Positions 1-8,387 of a stretch of DNA of 64,000 bases are shown here, in pieces. The DNA comes from Gemmatimonadaceae bacterium. GTDB lineage: Bacteria; Latescibacterota; UBA2968; UBA8231. The stretch lies in contig PBSR01000017.1 in the NCBI GenBank assembly GCA_002726335.1, positions 17,429 to 81,428 of the forward strand, written 5' to 3'. The notes under the pieces are model-generated. The model searched no databases, had not been told where the DNA came from, and saw only the letters and a program-made list of their open reading frames with translations. Within the stretch, counting starts at the first letter, position 1, and each line of letters starts with the position of its first letter. Both the position numbers and the translations under genes were made by a program.

Positions 1-3000
1 GAATTCGTCCACCTCCACGGCCACAGCGAATACAGCCTGCTCGACGGCGGCTGCCACATAGGTCAGATGGCCGGGGCTGCCTCCGAGTACGACATGCCGG
101 CGCTGGCGGTCACCGACCACGGCAACCTGTTCGGTGCGATCGCCCACTATCGGAACTGCGAAGAGGCCGGCATCAAGCCGATCATCGGTTGCGAGGTCTA
201 CGTCGCCATCGGCAGCCGTCACGACCGTGCCGCCGCCCGGGGTCTGCAGCACGCCTCCAACCACCTGATCCTGCTGGCCAGGGATGAGACCGGGTGGCGC
301 AACCTGACCCGGCTCGTATCGGCGGGATACACCGAGGGCTTCTACTACAACCCGCGGATCGACAAGGACCTGTTGCGGGAACATCGCGACGGGCTCATCT
401 GCATGTCCGCCTGTGTCTCCGGCGAGGTCGCCCACCTGATTCAGACAGACGATCTCGCTGCCGCCGAGGAGGCGGCGCGCGAGTATATGGACATCTTCGG
501 CGAGGACTACTACCTCGAGATCCAGCGCCACGGAATCGACATCGAGGCCAAGGTCAACGACGGCCTGCTGAAGCTGCACAAGAAGCTCGATGTGCCCCTG
601 GTGGCGACCAACGACTTCCACTTCCTGCAAGCCGACGACCATGCCGCCCACGACGCCCTGATCTGCATACAGACCGGCAAGATGCTGGCCGATCCGCCGA
701 CGCAGCGCATGTGTTACCCCACCGGACTCTACATGAAGTCACCGGCGGAGATGCAGGAACTCTTCGCTGATCTGCCCCAGGCCATCGAGAATACCGTCGC
801 CATCGCCGAGAAATGCGACCTCAAGCTGGAGTTCGGCGAGCAGCACATGCCCGACTTCCCGATCCCGCCCAGCTTCACCTCCAGTGATGAGTACCTGCGG
901 CACCTGTCCAGGGAGGGGCTGGAGAACCGCTACGCCGAGGTTACACCCGAGATCCAGCAGCGCCTCGACTTTGAGTTGGAACTGATCATCAAGGAAGACT
1001 ACACGGGTTATTTCCTGATCGTGCGCGACATTGTGCAGTACGCCCGTGATTCAGGCGTCAGCGTCGGACCCGGCCGTGGCTCGGCTTCCGGTTGCCTGGT
1101 CGCCTATTGTCTGGGCATCACCGATACCGATCCCATCCGGCACAATCTGCTGTTCGAGCGCTTCCTGAATCCGGAACGCCTGGAGCCACCGGACATCGAC
1201 ATCGACTTTGCTGACACGGGGCGTGATCTCGTCGTGCGGTACATGATCGACACCTATGGCGAAGAAAACGTCTCGCAGGTGATCACCTTCGGTACCATGG
1301 GCGCCAAATCGGTCGTACGTGATGTGGGTCGTGTGCTGGGATTGCCTTTTGGCGATGTGGACCGCATCGCCAAGTACATCCCCAACGAACTCAAGATCAC
1401 TCTGAGCGAAGCGATCGAACGAGTCCCCGAACTGCAGCAGATGACCGGCAAGGATGACGCCGAAGGTCTGCTGCTGAAACACGCCCTCAAGCTTGAAGGT
1501 CTGTCACGCCACGCCTCCGTTCACGCCTGCGCCGTGATCATCGCTCCGTCGAATCTGACCAACTATGTGCCGTTGTATCGGGCGCCCAAAGACGGCACGA
1601 TCACGACACAGTTCGACGGCCCAACATGCTTGGATGTAGGCCTGCTGAAGATGGACATCCTCGGGCTCAAGGAGTTGTCGCTGATGGACGAGGCGGTGCG
1701 CCTGATCCGTCTGCACGAGCCCGGTTTTGACCTCGAAGCCATATCCTGGGATGACGGGCCCACCTTCAAACTGTTCAGCCGCGGGGACACGGTCGGTGTG
1801 TTCCAGTTCGAGAGCGCCGGCATGCGCGAGTATCTCAGCCAGTTGAAGCCGGACAAGATCGAAGACGTCATCGCCATGAATGCTCTCTACCGTCCGGGGC
1901 CGATGGCGCGGATTCCGACCTTTATCGCGCGCAAGCATGGCCAGGAGGAGGTCGAATACGACCACCCCGTGCTCGAGCCGATTCTGGCCGAGACGTACGG
2001 CGTCATCACCTACCAGGAGCAGGTGCTGCGTATCGCCCGTGACCTTTGCGGTTTCACACTGGGTCAGGCGGACAGCATGCGCAAGGCGATGGGCAAGAAG
2101 CTTGCCGACGTCATGGAGAAGTGCAAGAAGGACTTCATCGATGGCGCCGGGGCCAATGACGTGGACCGCCACGTTGCCCAGAAGATCTGGTCCGACATCG
2201 AGGTCTTCTCCGGGTACGGATTCAACAAGTCCCACTCGGCCTGCTATTCGGAAGTGGCGTACAGGAACGCCTACCTCAAGGCCAACTACCCGAAACAATA
2301 CCTCGCCGCGAGCCTGACGAACGACCGTGACAATACGGACCGCCTGACGATCATGCTCGACGAATGCCGTCGCATGGAGATCCCGGTACTGCCACCCGAC
2401 GTCAACGAGAGCGCGCTCAATTTCGTGCCCACCGACAAGGGCATCCGCTTCGGCCTGGCGGCGATCAAGAACGTCGGTGCCGGCGCCGCCCAGTCCATCG
2501 TCGACGGTCGTGTCGAGGATGGCGCGTACGAGGACCTCTACAAATTCTGCGAGCGTCTCGACCTGCGCGCCGTCAACCGCCGCGTCGTCGAAGCTCTCGT
2601 GGCCTCGGGCGCCTGCGACCATCTCGGCGGCCACCGGGCCCAGTTGCACGACGCCCTGGATGTGGCCCTGCGCAATGCTCAGGTCGTCCAGGAGGAACGA
2701 GGTCGCGGCCAGTTCAGCCTCTTCGGCGGCGATTCGTCCGCCCCCCAGCTCGAACATCAGCTTTCCCTTCCGGAGGTGGCCGAGTGGACGGAGACGGAGA
2801 TGCTGGCCAGCGAGAAGGAGCTTCTCGGGTTTTACGTCTCCAGCCATCCCCTCAGCCGCTTCGAGCGCGACCTGCGCAATTTCGCCTCACCCCTTGTCGA
2901 CATTCCGGAACAGGAGGACGGCGCCCCGATCCGCGTCGGCGGACTGATCAGCCGCATCTCAACCTCCGCCGACCGCAAAGGAAACCCCATTGCCTTCGTC

Positions 3001-3453
3001 ACCCTCGAGGATCTGTCCGGCAAAGCGGATATCGTCTTCTTCTCCGATGCCTACGCCAGCAACAAACACCTTATCGTGCAGGAGGAGGTGGTCATGGTCG
3101 AAGGCCGTCTCAACGAACGCAACGGCACCATGAGCATCCTCGCCGACTCGGTGCTGCCCATGGAGCACACGCGGGAGCGGCTGACCCGGTCGGTCAACAT
3201 CACGCTGCCGTCAGAGGCGGTGAACGACGATCTGCTCAACCAGTTGCTCAAGACCTGCCAGGAGTTCGCCGGACCGTGCGACCTGATCATCCGCGTTGAG
3301 AGCACCGGCGACGCCGGTCACACCGATGTCGTGCGCTCGCGCAGTATCCGTGTGAACCCCTGCGACGAACTGCTGCGGCGCGTCGACGCCCTCACCGGCG
3401 TGCGCGAGACGGAGCTGACGACGTTGCCCGCCAACGCCAGACTTCGCGCTTGA
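1..3453 (+). CDS. dnaE: DNA polymerase III alpha subunit (5' end cut by window edge)
   Basis: Replicative DNA polymerase catalytic subunit. The frame is open from base 1, and the first codons already read FVHLHGHSEYSLLDG, the start of the N-terminal PHP domain, so only a few residues are probably missing. The Met codon at 67 lies inside the PHP domain and is not the start. The polymerase core shows GPGRGSASG followed by PDIDIDF, which carries the catalytic aspartates of C-family polymerases. A tandem helix-hairpin-helix region and an OB-fold segment follow near 2900-3150. The visible length of about 1150 residues matches DnaE1. Nothing in the frame looks damaged. A redoxin gene starts 51 bases after the stop. 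Confidence 0.97.
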   Translation, partial: EFVHLHGHSEYSLLDGGCHIGQMAGAASEYDMPALAVTDHGNLFGAIAHYRNCEEAGIKPIIGCEVYVAIGSRHDRAAARGLQHASNHLILLARDETGWRNLTRLVSAGYTEGFYYNPRIDKDLLREHRDGLICMSACVSGEVAHLIQTDDLAAAEEAAREYMDIFGEDYYLEIQRHGIDIEAKVNDGLLKLHKKLDVPLVATNDFHFLQADDHAAHDALICIQTGKMLADPPTQRMCYPTGLYMKSPAEMQELFADLPQAIENTVAIAEKCDLKLEFGEQHMPDFPIPPSFTSSDEYLRHLSREGLENRYAEVTPEIQQRLDFELELIIKEDYTGYFLIVRDIVQYARDSGVSVGPGRGSASGCLVAYCLGITDTDPIRHNLLFERFLNPERLEPPDIDIDFADTGRDLVVRYMIDTYGEENVSQVITFGTMGAKSVVRDVGRVLGLPFGDVDRIAKYIPNELKITLSEAIERVPELQQMTGKDDAEGLLLKHALKLEGLSRHASVHACAVIIAPSNLTNYVPLYRAPKDGTITTQFDGPTCLDVGLLKMDILGLKELSLMDEAVRLIRLHEPGFDLEAISWDDGPTFKLFSRGDTVGVFQFESAGMREYLSQLKPDKIEDVIAMNALYRPGPMARIPTFIARKHGQEEVEYDHPVLEPILAETYGVITYQEQVLRIARDLCGFTLGQADSMRKAMGKKLADVMEKCKKDFIDGAGANDVDRHVAQKIWSDIEVFSGYGFNKSHSACYSEVAYRNAYLKANYPKQYLAASLTNDRDNTDRLTIMLDECRRMEIPVLPPDVNESALNFVPTDKGIRFGLAAIKNVGAGAAQSIVDGRVEDGAYEDLYKFCERLDLRAVNRRVVEALVASGACDHLGGHRAQLHDALDVALRNAQVVQEERGRGQFSLFGGDSSAPQLEHQLSLPEVAEWTETEMLASEKELLGFYVSSHPLSRFERDLRNFASPLVDIPEQEDGAPIRVGGLISRISTSADRKGNPIAFVTLEDLSGKADIVFFSDAYASNKHLIVQEEVVMVEGRLNERNGTMSILADSVLPMEHTRERLTRSVNITLPSEAVNDDLLNQLLKTCQEFAGPCDLIIRVESTGDAGHTDVVRSRSIRVNPCDELLRRVDALTGVRETELTTLPANARLRA

Positions 3454-3504
3454 GACGTTAGCCGGCACTCACGATCTCACCGCGATCTTTATATTGATGA
3501 CCCT

Positions 3505-4047
3505 ATGAACCGATCCCGCTCCGTTGTTCTGCTTCTCTGCCTGTTGCTCGGCGCCGTGGGCTGTGACTCCAGTCGCGCCGAACCCTCGGCCGACGCCGGC
3601 TATCAGGGCGCCATCGATGGCTTCGACCTGTCCGCCTACGAGGGCCGCGTCGTGATCCTCAACTTCTGGGCCACCTGGTGTGGACCGTGCCGCGTCGAGA
3701 TCCCTGACTTGGTGCGGCTGCGTCAGGATTTCTCCGAGGAGGACGTGGCCATCGTCGGCATCTCCGTCGACTCCCGCGGCCAGCCCGCGGAACTCGAGGC
3801 GCTGATCAGGAAGTTCATCGACCGCTACGAGATCAACTATCCGGTGTACCTCGATGGACAGCAGAAGTTCGCCGCCGCCTATGACCCGGACGCCGGTTAC
3901 ATGCGTTATGTACCGACCACGGTCATCATCGACCAGCAGGGGCTGATCCGTGACACGCACTTCGGCGTGCCACGAAATGCGGCGAGACGGGTGGATCCGT
4001 ACGGTGTCCTCGGCCGCCAGGTGCAGGAGCTGCTCGACGGCGCCTGA
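3505..4047 (+). CDS. TlpA/ResA-like thioredoxin-fold lipoprotein
   Basis: Membrane-anchored periplasmic thiol-disulfide protein of 180 residues. Residues 1-20 form a lipoprotein signal ending LLLGAVGC, so Cys20 is the likely lipidated residue. The thioredoxin fold follows, with the redox motif WCGPC inside ILNFWATWCGPC. The later VPTTVIIDQQG contains the cis-proline loop typical of TlpA/ResA proteins. Such proteins reduce apocytochrome or other periplasmic cysteines; the actual partner cannot be told here because no cytochrome maturation gene is adjacent. A strong hairpin follows the stop and probably ends the transcript. Confidence 0.85.
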   Translation: MNRSRSVVLLLCLLLGAVGCDSSRAEPSADAGYQGAIDGFDLSAYEGRVVILNFWATWCGPCRVEIPDLVRLRQDFSEEDVAIVGISVDSRGQPAELEALIRKFIDRYEINYPVYLDGQQKFAAAYDPDAGYMRYVPTTVIIDQQGLIRDTHFGVPRNAARRVDPYGVLGRQVQELLDGA

Positions 4048-4069
4048 GCCCGGGGGCATTCCAGAAAAG

Positions 4070-4105
4070 AAGAAGGGGACGCTCCTGTCGGAGCGTCCCC
4101 TTCTT
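4070..4105. terminator. Bidirectional intrinsic terminator hairpin
   Basis: A perfect 16-bp inverted repeat (arms 4070-4085 and 4090-4105) with a 4-base loop TGTC. The arms are GC-rich in the middle and end in AAGAA/TTCTT, so each strand gives a stem followed by pyrimidine-rich sequence. It lies between the convergent redoxin gene and the small minus-strand gene ending at 4126, and should serve both. Confidence 0.85.
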
Positions 4106-4125
4106 GTCTTTGCTGCCAGCGAACG

Positions 4126-4401
4126 TCAGCTGCGGTAGTCGGCCAGCACTTTCTTGCCGTGGCGCTTGACCAGGACCTCCTTGAAGGTTTCGGTCGAGGT
4201 GCCCAGGCGCAGTCTCTCGACGGCAACGCTTCTCGACAGCACCATCATCGTACCACGGCGGTAGTCGGGGAAACGGCAGAAACTGGCGGGTACTTCCTCG
4301 CCGGTAACACAGCAGGTGTCCTCGACTTCGAGTTCCCGCTGCGAGCCGGGATCGAAGCCGAAGTCAGTCGACTCTTCGTCCGTGTTCTTTTCTTTGGCCA
4401 T
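4126..4401 (-). CDS. Small conserved-looking protein of unknown function
   Basis: A 91-residue protein I do not recognise. It starts MAKEKNTDEE with an acidic N-terminus, has three cysteines (a CC pair and one nearby, in DTCCVTGEEVPASFC), and ends in a basic, helical-looking tail. The cysteine cluster could bind metal but does not form a standard zinc ribbon. The start has a clear GAAGGAG ribosome-binding site about 10 bases upstream. It lies downstream of map on the same strand and ends at the shared terminator, so it is probably the last gene of a map transcript. Confidence 0.6.
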   Translation of the reverse strand: MAKEKNTDEESTDFGFDPGSQRELEVEDTCCVTGEEVPASFCRFPDYRRGTMMVLSRSVAVERLRLGTSTETFKEVLVKRHGKKVLADYRS

Positions 4402-4485
4402 CTCCGCTAACTCCTTCGGGTGGGGATGGGATAGCCTGACGAAAGTAAGGTCTGCCGGGCTGGGCGCAACGACTGCCTAGTGCCC

Positions 4486-5247
4486 TCAGAACGGCAAGTC
4501 GTCGAATCGGGAGAGGATGTCAGGACCCTCCTCGGTGACGGCCACGGTGTGTTCGAACTGCGTCGATAGTGAGCCATCGGCTGTGACCGCCGTCCACTGG
4601 TCGTCCAGGACACGCACGTCGGGCGTGCCGACGTTGACCATGGGCTCCACTGTGAACACCGTGCCCGGCTCGAGTCGACGTCCCTCGCCGGCGGTCCCGA
4701 AGTGGAGCAGTTGCGGCTCTTCATGGAAGGCGCGACCGATGCCGTGGCCGCAGTAGTCACGCACGACGGAGAATCCATCTGCCTCGACCCGTTGCTGAAT
4801 GCTCTGGCCCAGGTCACCCAGACGGGCGCCGGCGACGCTCGCCCGCAGGCCGATGTCCATGGCCTCCCGGGTTGCGGTCATGAGTTGCATCGCCTTGTCG
4901 CTCACGTCCCCGACAGCGAAGGTGACGTTCATGTCCCCGTGGTAGCCGTCCTTCTTCACGGCGATGTCCACCGACACGATATCGCCGGCCAGTAGCTGGC
5001 GTGGTCCGGGAATCCCGTGCACGACCTCCTCGTTGATTGAAACACAGATGCTACGCGGATACCCTCGATAGCCCTTGGCCGAGGCCACTCCCCCCTGAGT
5101 GCGGATGTAGTCGACGGCTATGTCGTCCAGAGCCGCCGTCGTCAGGCCGGGGGCGATGCCGTCCTTGATCCGGGACATCGCATCGGCGGCGATCCGGCAG
5201 CTGGCACGGATGCGCTCGATTTCAGTCTTGGATTTCAGGTGTACCAT
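4486..5247 (-). CDS. map: Methionine aminopeptidase, type I
   Basis: Removes the N-terminal methionine from nascent proteins. The start is placed at MVHLKSKTEIERIR (5247), because type I enzymes begin just before the K-x-x-x-EI motif; an earlier in-frame start at 5298 would add an unconserved leader overlapping the divergent gene. The metal-binding signatures are present: DIAVKKDGYHGDMNVTF (two Asp), GHGIGRAFHEEP (His), FTVEPMVN (Glu) and QFEHTVAVTEEG (Glu). The length of 253 residues is normal. It is divergent from the GT2 gene starting at 5291, leaving 43 bases for both promoters; a minus-strand TACAAT (5272-5277) may be its -10 box. Confidence 0.95.
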   Translation of the reverse strand: MVHLKSKTEIERIRASCRIAADAMSRIKDGIAPGLTTAALDDIAVDYIRTQGGVASAKGYRGYPRSICVSINEEVVHGIPGPRQLLAGDIVSVDIAVKKDGYHGDMNVTFAVGDVSDKAMQLMTATREAMDIGLRASVAGARLGDLGQSIQQRVEADGFSVVRDYCGHGIGRAFHEEPQLLHFGTAGEGRRLEPGTVFTVEPMVNVGTPDVRVLDDQWTAVTADGSLSTQFEHTVAVTEEGPDILSRFDDLPF

Positions 5248-5290
5248 ACCGGTTGGAGTATGGCGGCTGGGATTGTAGACTGTCAAGCAC

Positions 5291-6307
5291 ATGGCCACTC
5301 CTCTCGTCTCCGTCCTGATGCCTGTCTACAACGGTGCTGCCACTCTCGATGAGGCTCTCGACAGCATTGAGGCGCAGACGATGGACGACTTCGAAGTCGT
5401 CGTCGTCGACGATGGTTCTACCGACGGCACGGCGGGACTGCTGTCGCGCCGAAGCGACGCCAGGATGCGGGTCGTCAGTTCCCCACACGTCGGTCTTCTG
5501 CCGGCGCTCAACCTCGGCCTGTCGAACTGCCACGCGCCCTATGTGGCCCGCCTGGATGCCGATGATCTCTGTCTCCCAGACAGACTCGAACGACAACTGG
5601 CCGTCATGGAGCAGGATGGTGACGTGGCCGTCTGTGGCACACAGGTGGAAGCCTTCCCCCCCGCCGATGTGGCGGAAGGATTCCGCATCTACGTCGACTG
5701 GCAGAACGCCCTGGTGACCCACGATGATATCTGCCGGGAGATGTTCATCGAGAGCCCCATCGCCCACCCGTCGGCCGTGCTTCGCCGAGTTGAGCTCGAA
5801 GAACTGGGCGCCTATCAGGAACGCGGCTGGGCCGAGGACTACGACTTGTGGCTGCGCTACCACGCCGCCGGTCGCCGCTTTGCCAAGATTGCCGAGCCCC
5901 TGGTCCGCTGGCGCGAACACGGCGATCGGGCGACGCGAACCGACAGTCGCTACTCGATCGAGAACTTCCTCCGCGCCAAGGCGCACTACCTGTCGCGCGG
6001 ACCGCTGGCCGCACGCGACGGTCTCATCGTCTGGGGCGCCGGTCAGACTGGGCGGCGTCTGAGCAAGCACCTGATCCGTGCCGGACAGCGGCCCCACGCC
6101 TTTGTCGATATCGCACCGAAGCGTATCGGCAGCACTCTGCGTGGCGTACCCATCATCGGCCCTGACGAGGTCACCGCGTGTTGGCAGTCGCTGCGGCGGC
6201 CCATGCTGCTGGCCGCCGTCGCCTCGCGAGGGGCACGGGCACTGATCCGGGAGTACCTGTCAGGTATCGACCTGAGCGAGGGTACTGACTTCCTCTGTGT
6301 CGCCTGA
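5291..6307 (+). CDS. GT2 glycosyltransferase fused to a PglD-like nucleotide-binding domain
   Basis: A 338-residue protein. Residues 1-230 are a GT-A family 2 glycosyltransferase: SVLMPVYNG at the start, VVDDGSTDG at 38-46 for nucleotide-sugar binding, DADD at 89-92 for metal binding, and the late motif [11 protein letters not shown]. From residue 244 a second domain begins with [10 protein letters not shown], a Rossmann glycine loop, and continues with [12 protein letters not shown], the pattern of the N-terminal domain of PglD-type sugar acyltransferases and related cell-wall enzymes. The left-handed beta-helix of PglD is absent. It probably acts in surface polysaccharide or glycoprotein synthesis; donor and acceptor are unknown. 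The start overlaps the leader of the divergent map gene. Confidence 0.85.
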   Translation: MATPLVSVLMPVYNGAATLDEALDSIEAQTMDDFEVVVVDDGSTDGTAGLLSRRSDARMRVVSSPHVGLLPALNLGLSNCHAPYVARLDADDLCLPDRLERQLAVMEQDGDVAVCGTQVEAFPPADVAEGFRIYVDWQNALVTHDDICREMFIESPIAHPSAVLRRVELEELGAYQERGWAEDYDLWLRYHAAGRRFAKIAEPLVRWREHGDRATRTDSRYSIENFLRAKAHYLSRGPLAARDGLIVWGAGQTGRRLSKHLIRAGQRPHAFVDIAPKRIGSTLRGVPIIGPDEVTACWQSLRRPMLLAAVASRGARALIREYLSGIDLSEGTDFLCVA

Positions 6308-6369
6308 CGATCGCCTTGCGCCTTGGCCGGCACGTGGGTATCTATGCACGCAGCCAGTGTCGTGTAATC

Positions 6370-6900
6370 ATGTTGAGACCTCGTTCGCACGTCGACCGCA
6401 TCGACCTGATCCAGGGAGATATCACCCGTCTGGATGTTGATGCTATCGTCAACGCAGCCAACGAATCCCTTCTCGGCGGCGGTGGCGTTGACGGTGCGAT
6501 TCACCGCGCTGCCGGGCCCAGGCTGCTGTCTGAGTGCCGGCTTCTCGGGGGCTGCCCTACCGGAGAGGCTCGGATCACCGCGGGGTATCTCCTGCCCGCA
6601 CGTCATGTTATCCACACGGTGGGTCCCGTCTACCGTGGCACCGAGCGCGATGCGGAGCTGCTGCGCAGCAGCTACCGAAGCAGCCTGGCCCTTGCCGCGG
6701 AGCACGGTCTGTGCCGCGTCGCCTTTCCAGCGATCAGTTGCGGTGTGTACGGATACCCCGTCGAAGCGGCGAGCCGTGTAGCACTGACGACCACGGTGGA
6801 ACACCTGCGGTCCCAGTCCCTGCCCGAGGGCGTCACCTTCGTCCTGTTCTCTCCCCCTGTGTACATGATGTTCGACCAGACCTTGCGCGAACTGAAGTAG
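6370..6900 (+). CDS. Macro-domain protein (ADP-ribose-1''-phosphate/O-acetyl-ADP-ribose hydrolase type)
   Basis: A single macro domain of 176 residues in the YmdB/MacroD class. The start is placed at ATG 6370 because the domain begins at once with [20 protein letters not shown]; an earlier TTG at 6316 would add an unconserved leader. The catalytic loop [20 protein letters not shown] is intact, as is the later GVYGYP segment that closes over the ribose. Family members remove ADP-ribose from proteins or hydrolyse O-acetyl-ADP-ribose. No ADP-ribosyltransferase gene is visible nearby. Confidence 0.9.
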   Translation: MLRPRSHVDRIDLIQGDITRLDVDAIVNAANESLLGGGGVDGAIHRAAGPRLLSECRLLGGCPTGEARITAGYLLPARHVIHTVGPVYRGTERDAELLRSSYRSSLALAAEHGLCRVAFPAISCGVYGYPVEAASRVALTTTVEHLRSQSLPEGVTFVLFSPPVYMMFDQTLRELK

Positions 6901-7026
6901 CCGCACGCGAAAGTGCTGGTACAAAACCACCCCGGTGCCGATCTAGTCGGATGTGGGTGTGATGGTGAGAGTGTGTGTGAGTGAGAAGTCCTGCGGTGCA
7001 CCTTATGCAACTGGGAGCACGTCGTC

Positions 7027-7776
7027 ATGGATTCAACCGCCTACCTGGACCTTCGCAACGGAGAGCGAGAGCCGCTCTTCTTCTTCATGCTCAACGCCTT
7101 CCTGCAGTCTCGTATTGAAACAGATCACGAGTCGGACGGCGACGAAGAAGTCAACGTCTATCTCGCCGGACTGCTGCATTCCCTCGTGGACGGCCGGTTC
7201 TATGCCGACAACGTCGATCATCTGGCGCCCTCGGCACTCGACGTCTGTGAGAAGGCTGAGCAGAGCTGCACGAACCGCGGCAAGACGGACGTGTACCGCA
7301 CCAACGCCGATCACCGGCTGATGGCCTTCGGCCTTTTCGCCGGCTTCGGCGATCACGTGTCCTTCTACCGTCGAGCCACGACACCGGATGAGGCCTACAT
7401 CGAGGAGGCGCGGCAGTTCTACAGCTGGGCCTCTGTGTTCTGCAGCCGTCTGCCGCCCCGCTATCGTGGTCTGTCGGTGACGCTGGAAAAACTCGCCGAT
7501 GAATTCGGTACATATCACGAGGTCCTCGCCCACATGGCGACAAATCACATGGACCTGATGGAACGGTTGTCACCGGGCCAGACCTGGCACCTGGAGCAGG
7601 ACGCCCATCTGGCGGCACTGCCGCAGATCGAAGCGCAGGCCCTCGACCGCATGCTCGACGCCTACAATCGCTGGCGCCTCGAGCCGAACGAAACGACCCG
7701 CAAGCAGTTCCTCGAAGCCAGTACTCCCTACTCGGAGCTGAAGCCGGACTTCATCCCCCGGAATCTGATGAACTGA
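7027..7776 (+). CDS. Hypothetical protein, soluble and mostly helical
   Basis: A 249-residue protein I cannot assign. It has no signal peptide or membrane segment, is acidic, and reads as mostly helical. Its early part, FFMLNAFLQSR followed by VNVYLAGLLHSL, looks like a conserved helical core, and later segments include ARQFYSWASVF and YHEVLAHMATNHMDLM. Several His and Asp residues could bind metal, but no known motif is formed. Codon use matches the neighbours. A hairpin follows within 35 bases of the stop, so it is probably transcribed alone or with the macro-domain gene. Confidence 0.7.
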   Translation: MDSTAYLDLRNGEREPLFFFMLNAFLQSRIETDHESDGDEEVNVYLAGLLHSLVDGRFYADNVDHLAPSALDVCEKAEQSCTNRGKTDVYRTNADHRLMAFGLFAGFGDHVSFYRRATTPDEAYIEEARQFYSWASVFCSRLPPRYRGLSVTLEKLADEFGTYHEVLAHMATNHMDLMERLSPGQTWHLEQDAHLAALPQIEAQALDRMLDAYNRWRLEPNETTRKQFLEASTPYSELKPDFIPRNLMN

Positions 7777-7809
7777 GAGGAACCGAAACCTCGCGCGATG
7801 TACACGAAA

Positions 7810-7837
7810 GGGCCGCCCCGGATATCCGGGACGGCCC
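7810..7837. terminator. Hairpin terminator between convergent genes
   Basis: An inverted repeat of GGGCCG-C-CCCGGA with its near-perfect complement (one mismatch), centred on TATA/GATATC and lying between the convergent genes ending at 7776 and 7863. On the minus strand it is followed by TTTCG, on the plus strand by TTGCT, so the U-tracts are short. Confidence 0.65.
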
Positions 7838-7862
7838 TTGCTCCTGCAGGCTGTCGAAGGTT

Positions 7863-8387
7863 CTACAGGCCCAGAATCTCGCGGGTCATCTTCTGCAGGT
7901 TTCGATAGTCCGTCAGCTCGTAGCGGTTGCCGTCGGCGTCCTCCACCAGAGCTCGGTTCCTCGACAGCACTCGAATACTTGAGCGAATGCCGCGGATCTC
8001 GATCTGTCGCGCCCCACTCGTCGTCTCCACGTCGGCGTGGACGACGCCGAACTCCTCGCCGATGTGGGTCACGGCGAGGATCTTCGGCAGGAAATAGGTC
8101 AGCGCCAGCTGTTCGTCGAGGGCCGCCCGGCTGTCGCTGTCGAGGCCGCCGGGATCTTCCAGGATGCCAAGCTCATCGCCATCGGTATCGAAGAAACCCA
8201 GGTATCGATCTGCCGCTTCCAGGGGAAAGGCACGGCGCACAGTGACATCTTCGTAGTCTTCGGCGCCGATGCGCACTGCCAGCAACCCGCGCTCTGTGCG
8301 CCGGATCTGCATCTGCGCTGCCACAAGGAGCGCGGCGCCGGTGTCGAGGCCCGGCTCGGTCCGGAGTCCCCCGTCACCGCCACTCAC
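7863..8387 (-). CDS. DUF1854 protein, cyanophycin-cluster type
   Basis: A 174-residue protein with the DUF1854 pattern: VTVRRAFPLEAADRYLGFFD, then DEELGIL-like text (DGDELGILEDP), LTYFLPKILAV and a final VEDADGNRYELTDYRN. In many bacteria this family sits beside cyanophycin synthetase and a dedicated ABC exporter, but its biochemical role is unknown. Here its start codon overlaps the stop of the upstream ABC transporter (ATGA), showing translational coupling. No cphA or cphB lies in the window. No signal peptide or membrane span is visible, so it is probably cytoplasmic. Confidence 0.8.
   Translation of the reverse strand: MSGGDGGLRTEPGLDTGAALLVAAQMQIRRTERGLLAVRIGAEDYEDVTVRRAFPLEAADRYLGFFDTDGDELGILEDPGGLDSDSRAALDEQLALTYFLPKILAVTHIGEEFGVVHADVETTSGARQIEIRGIRSSIRVLSRNRALVEDADGNRYELTDYRNLQKMTREILGL

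Noticed and set aside
1504..2847. Long open minus-strand frame opposite dnaE
   Set aside because: Shadow of a GC-rich gene; the antisense protein has no family pattern and the plus-strand dnaE is certain.
6950..6995. GTGTGTGTGAGTGAG repeat before the gene at 7027
   Set aside because: Short simple-sequence stretch; no repeat array, attachment site or conserved regulatory motif could be supported.
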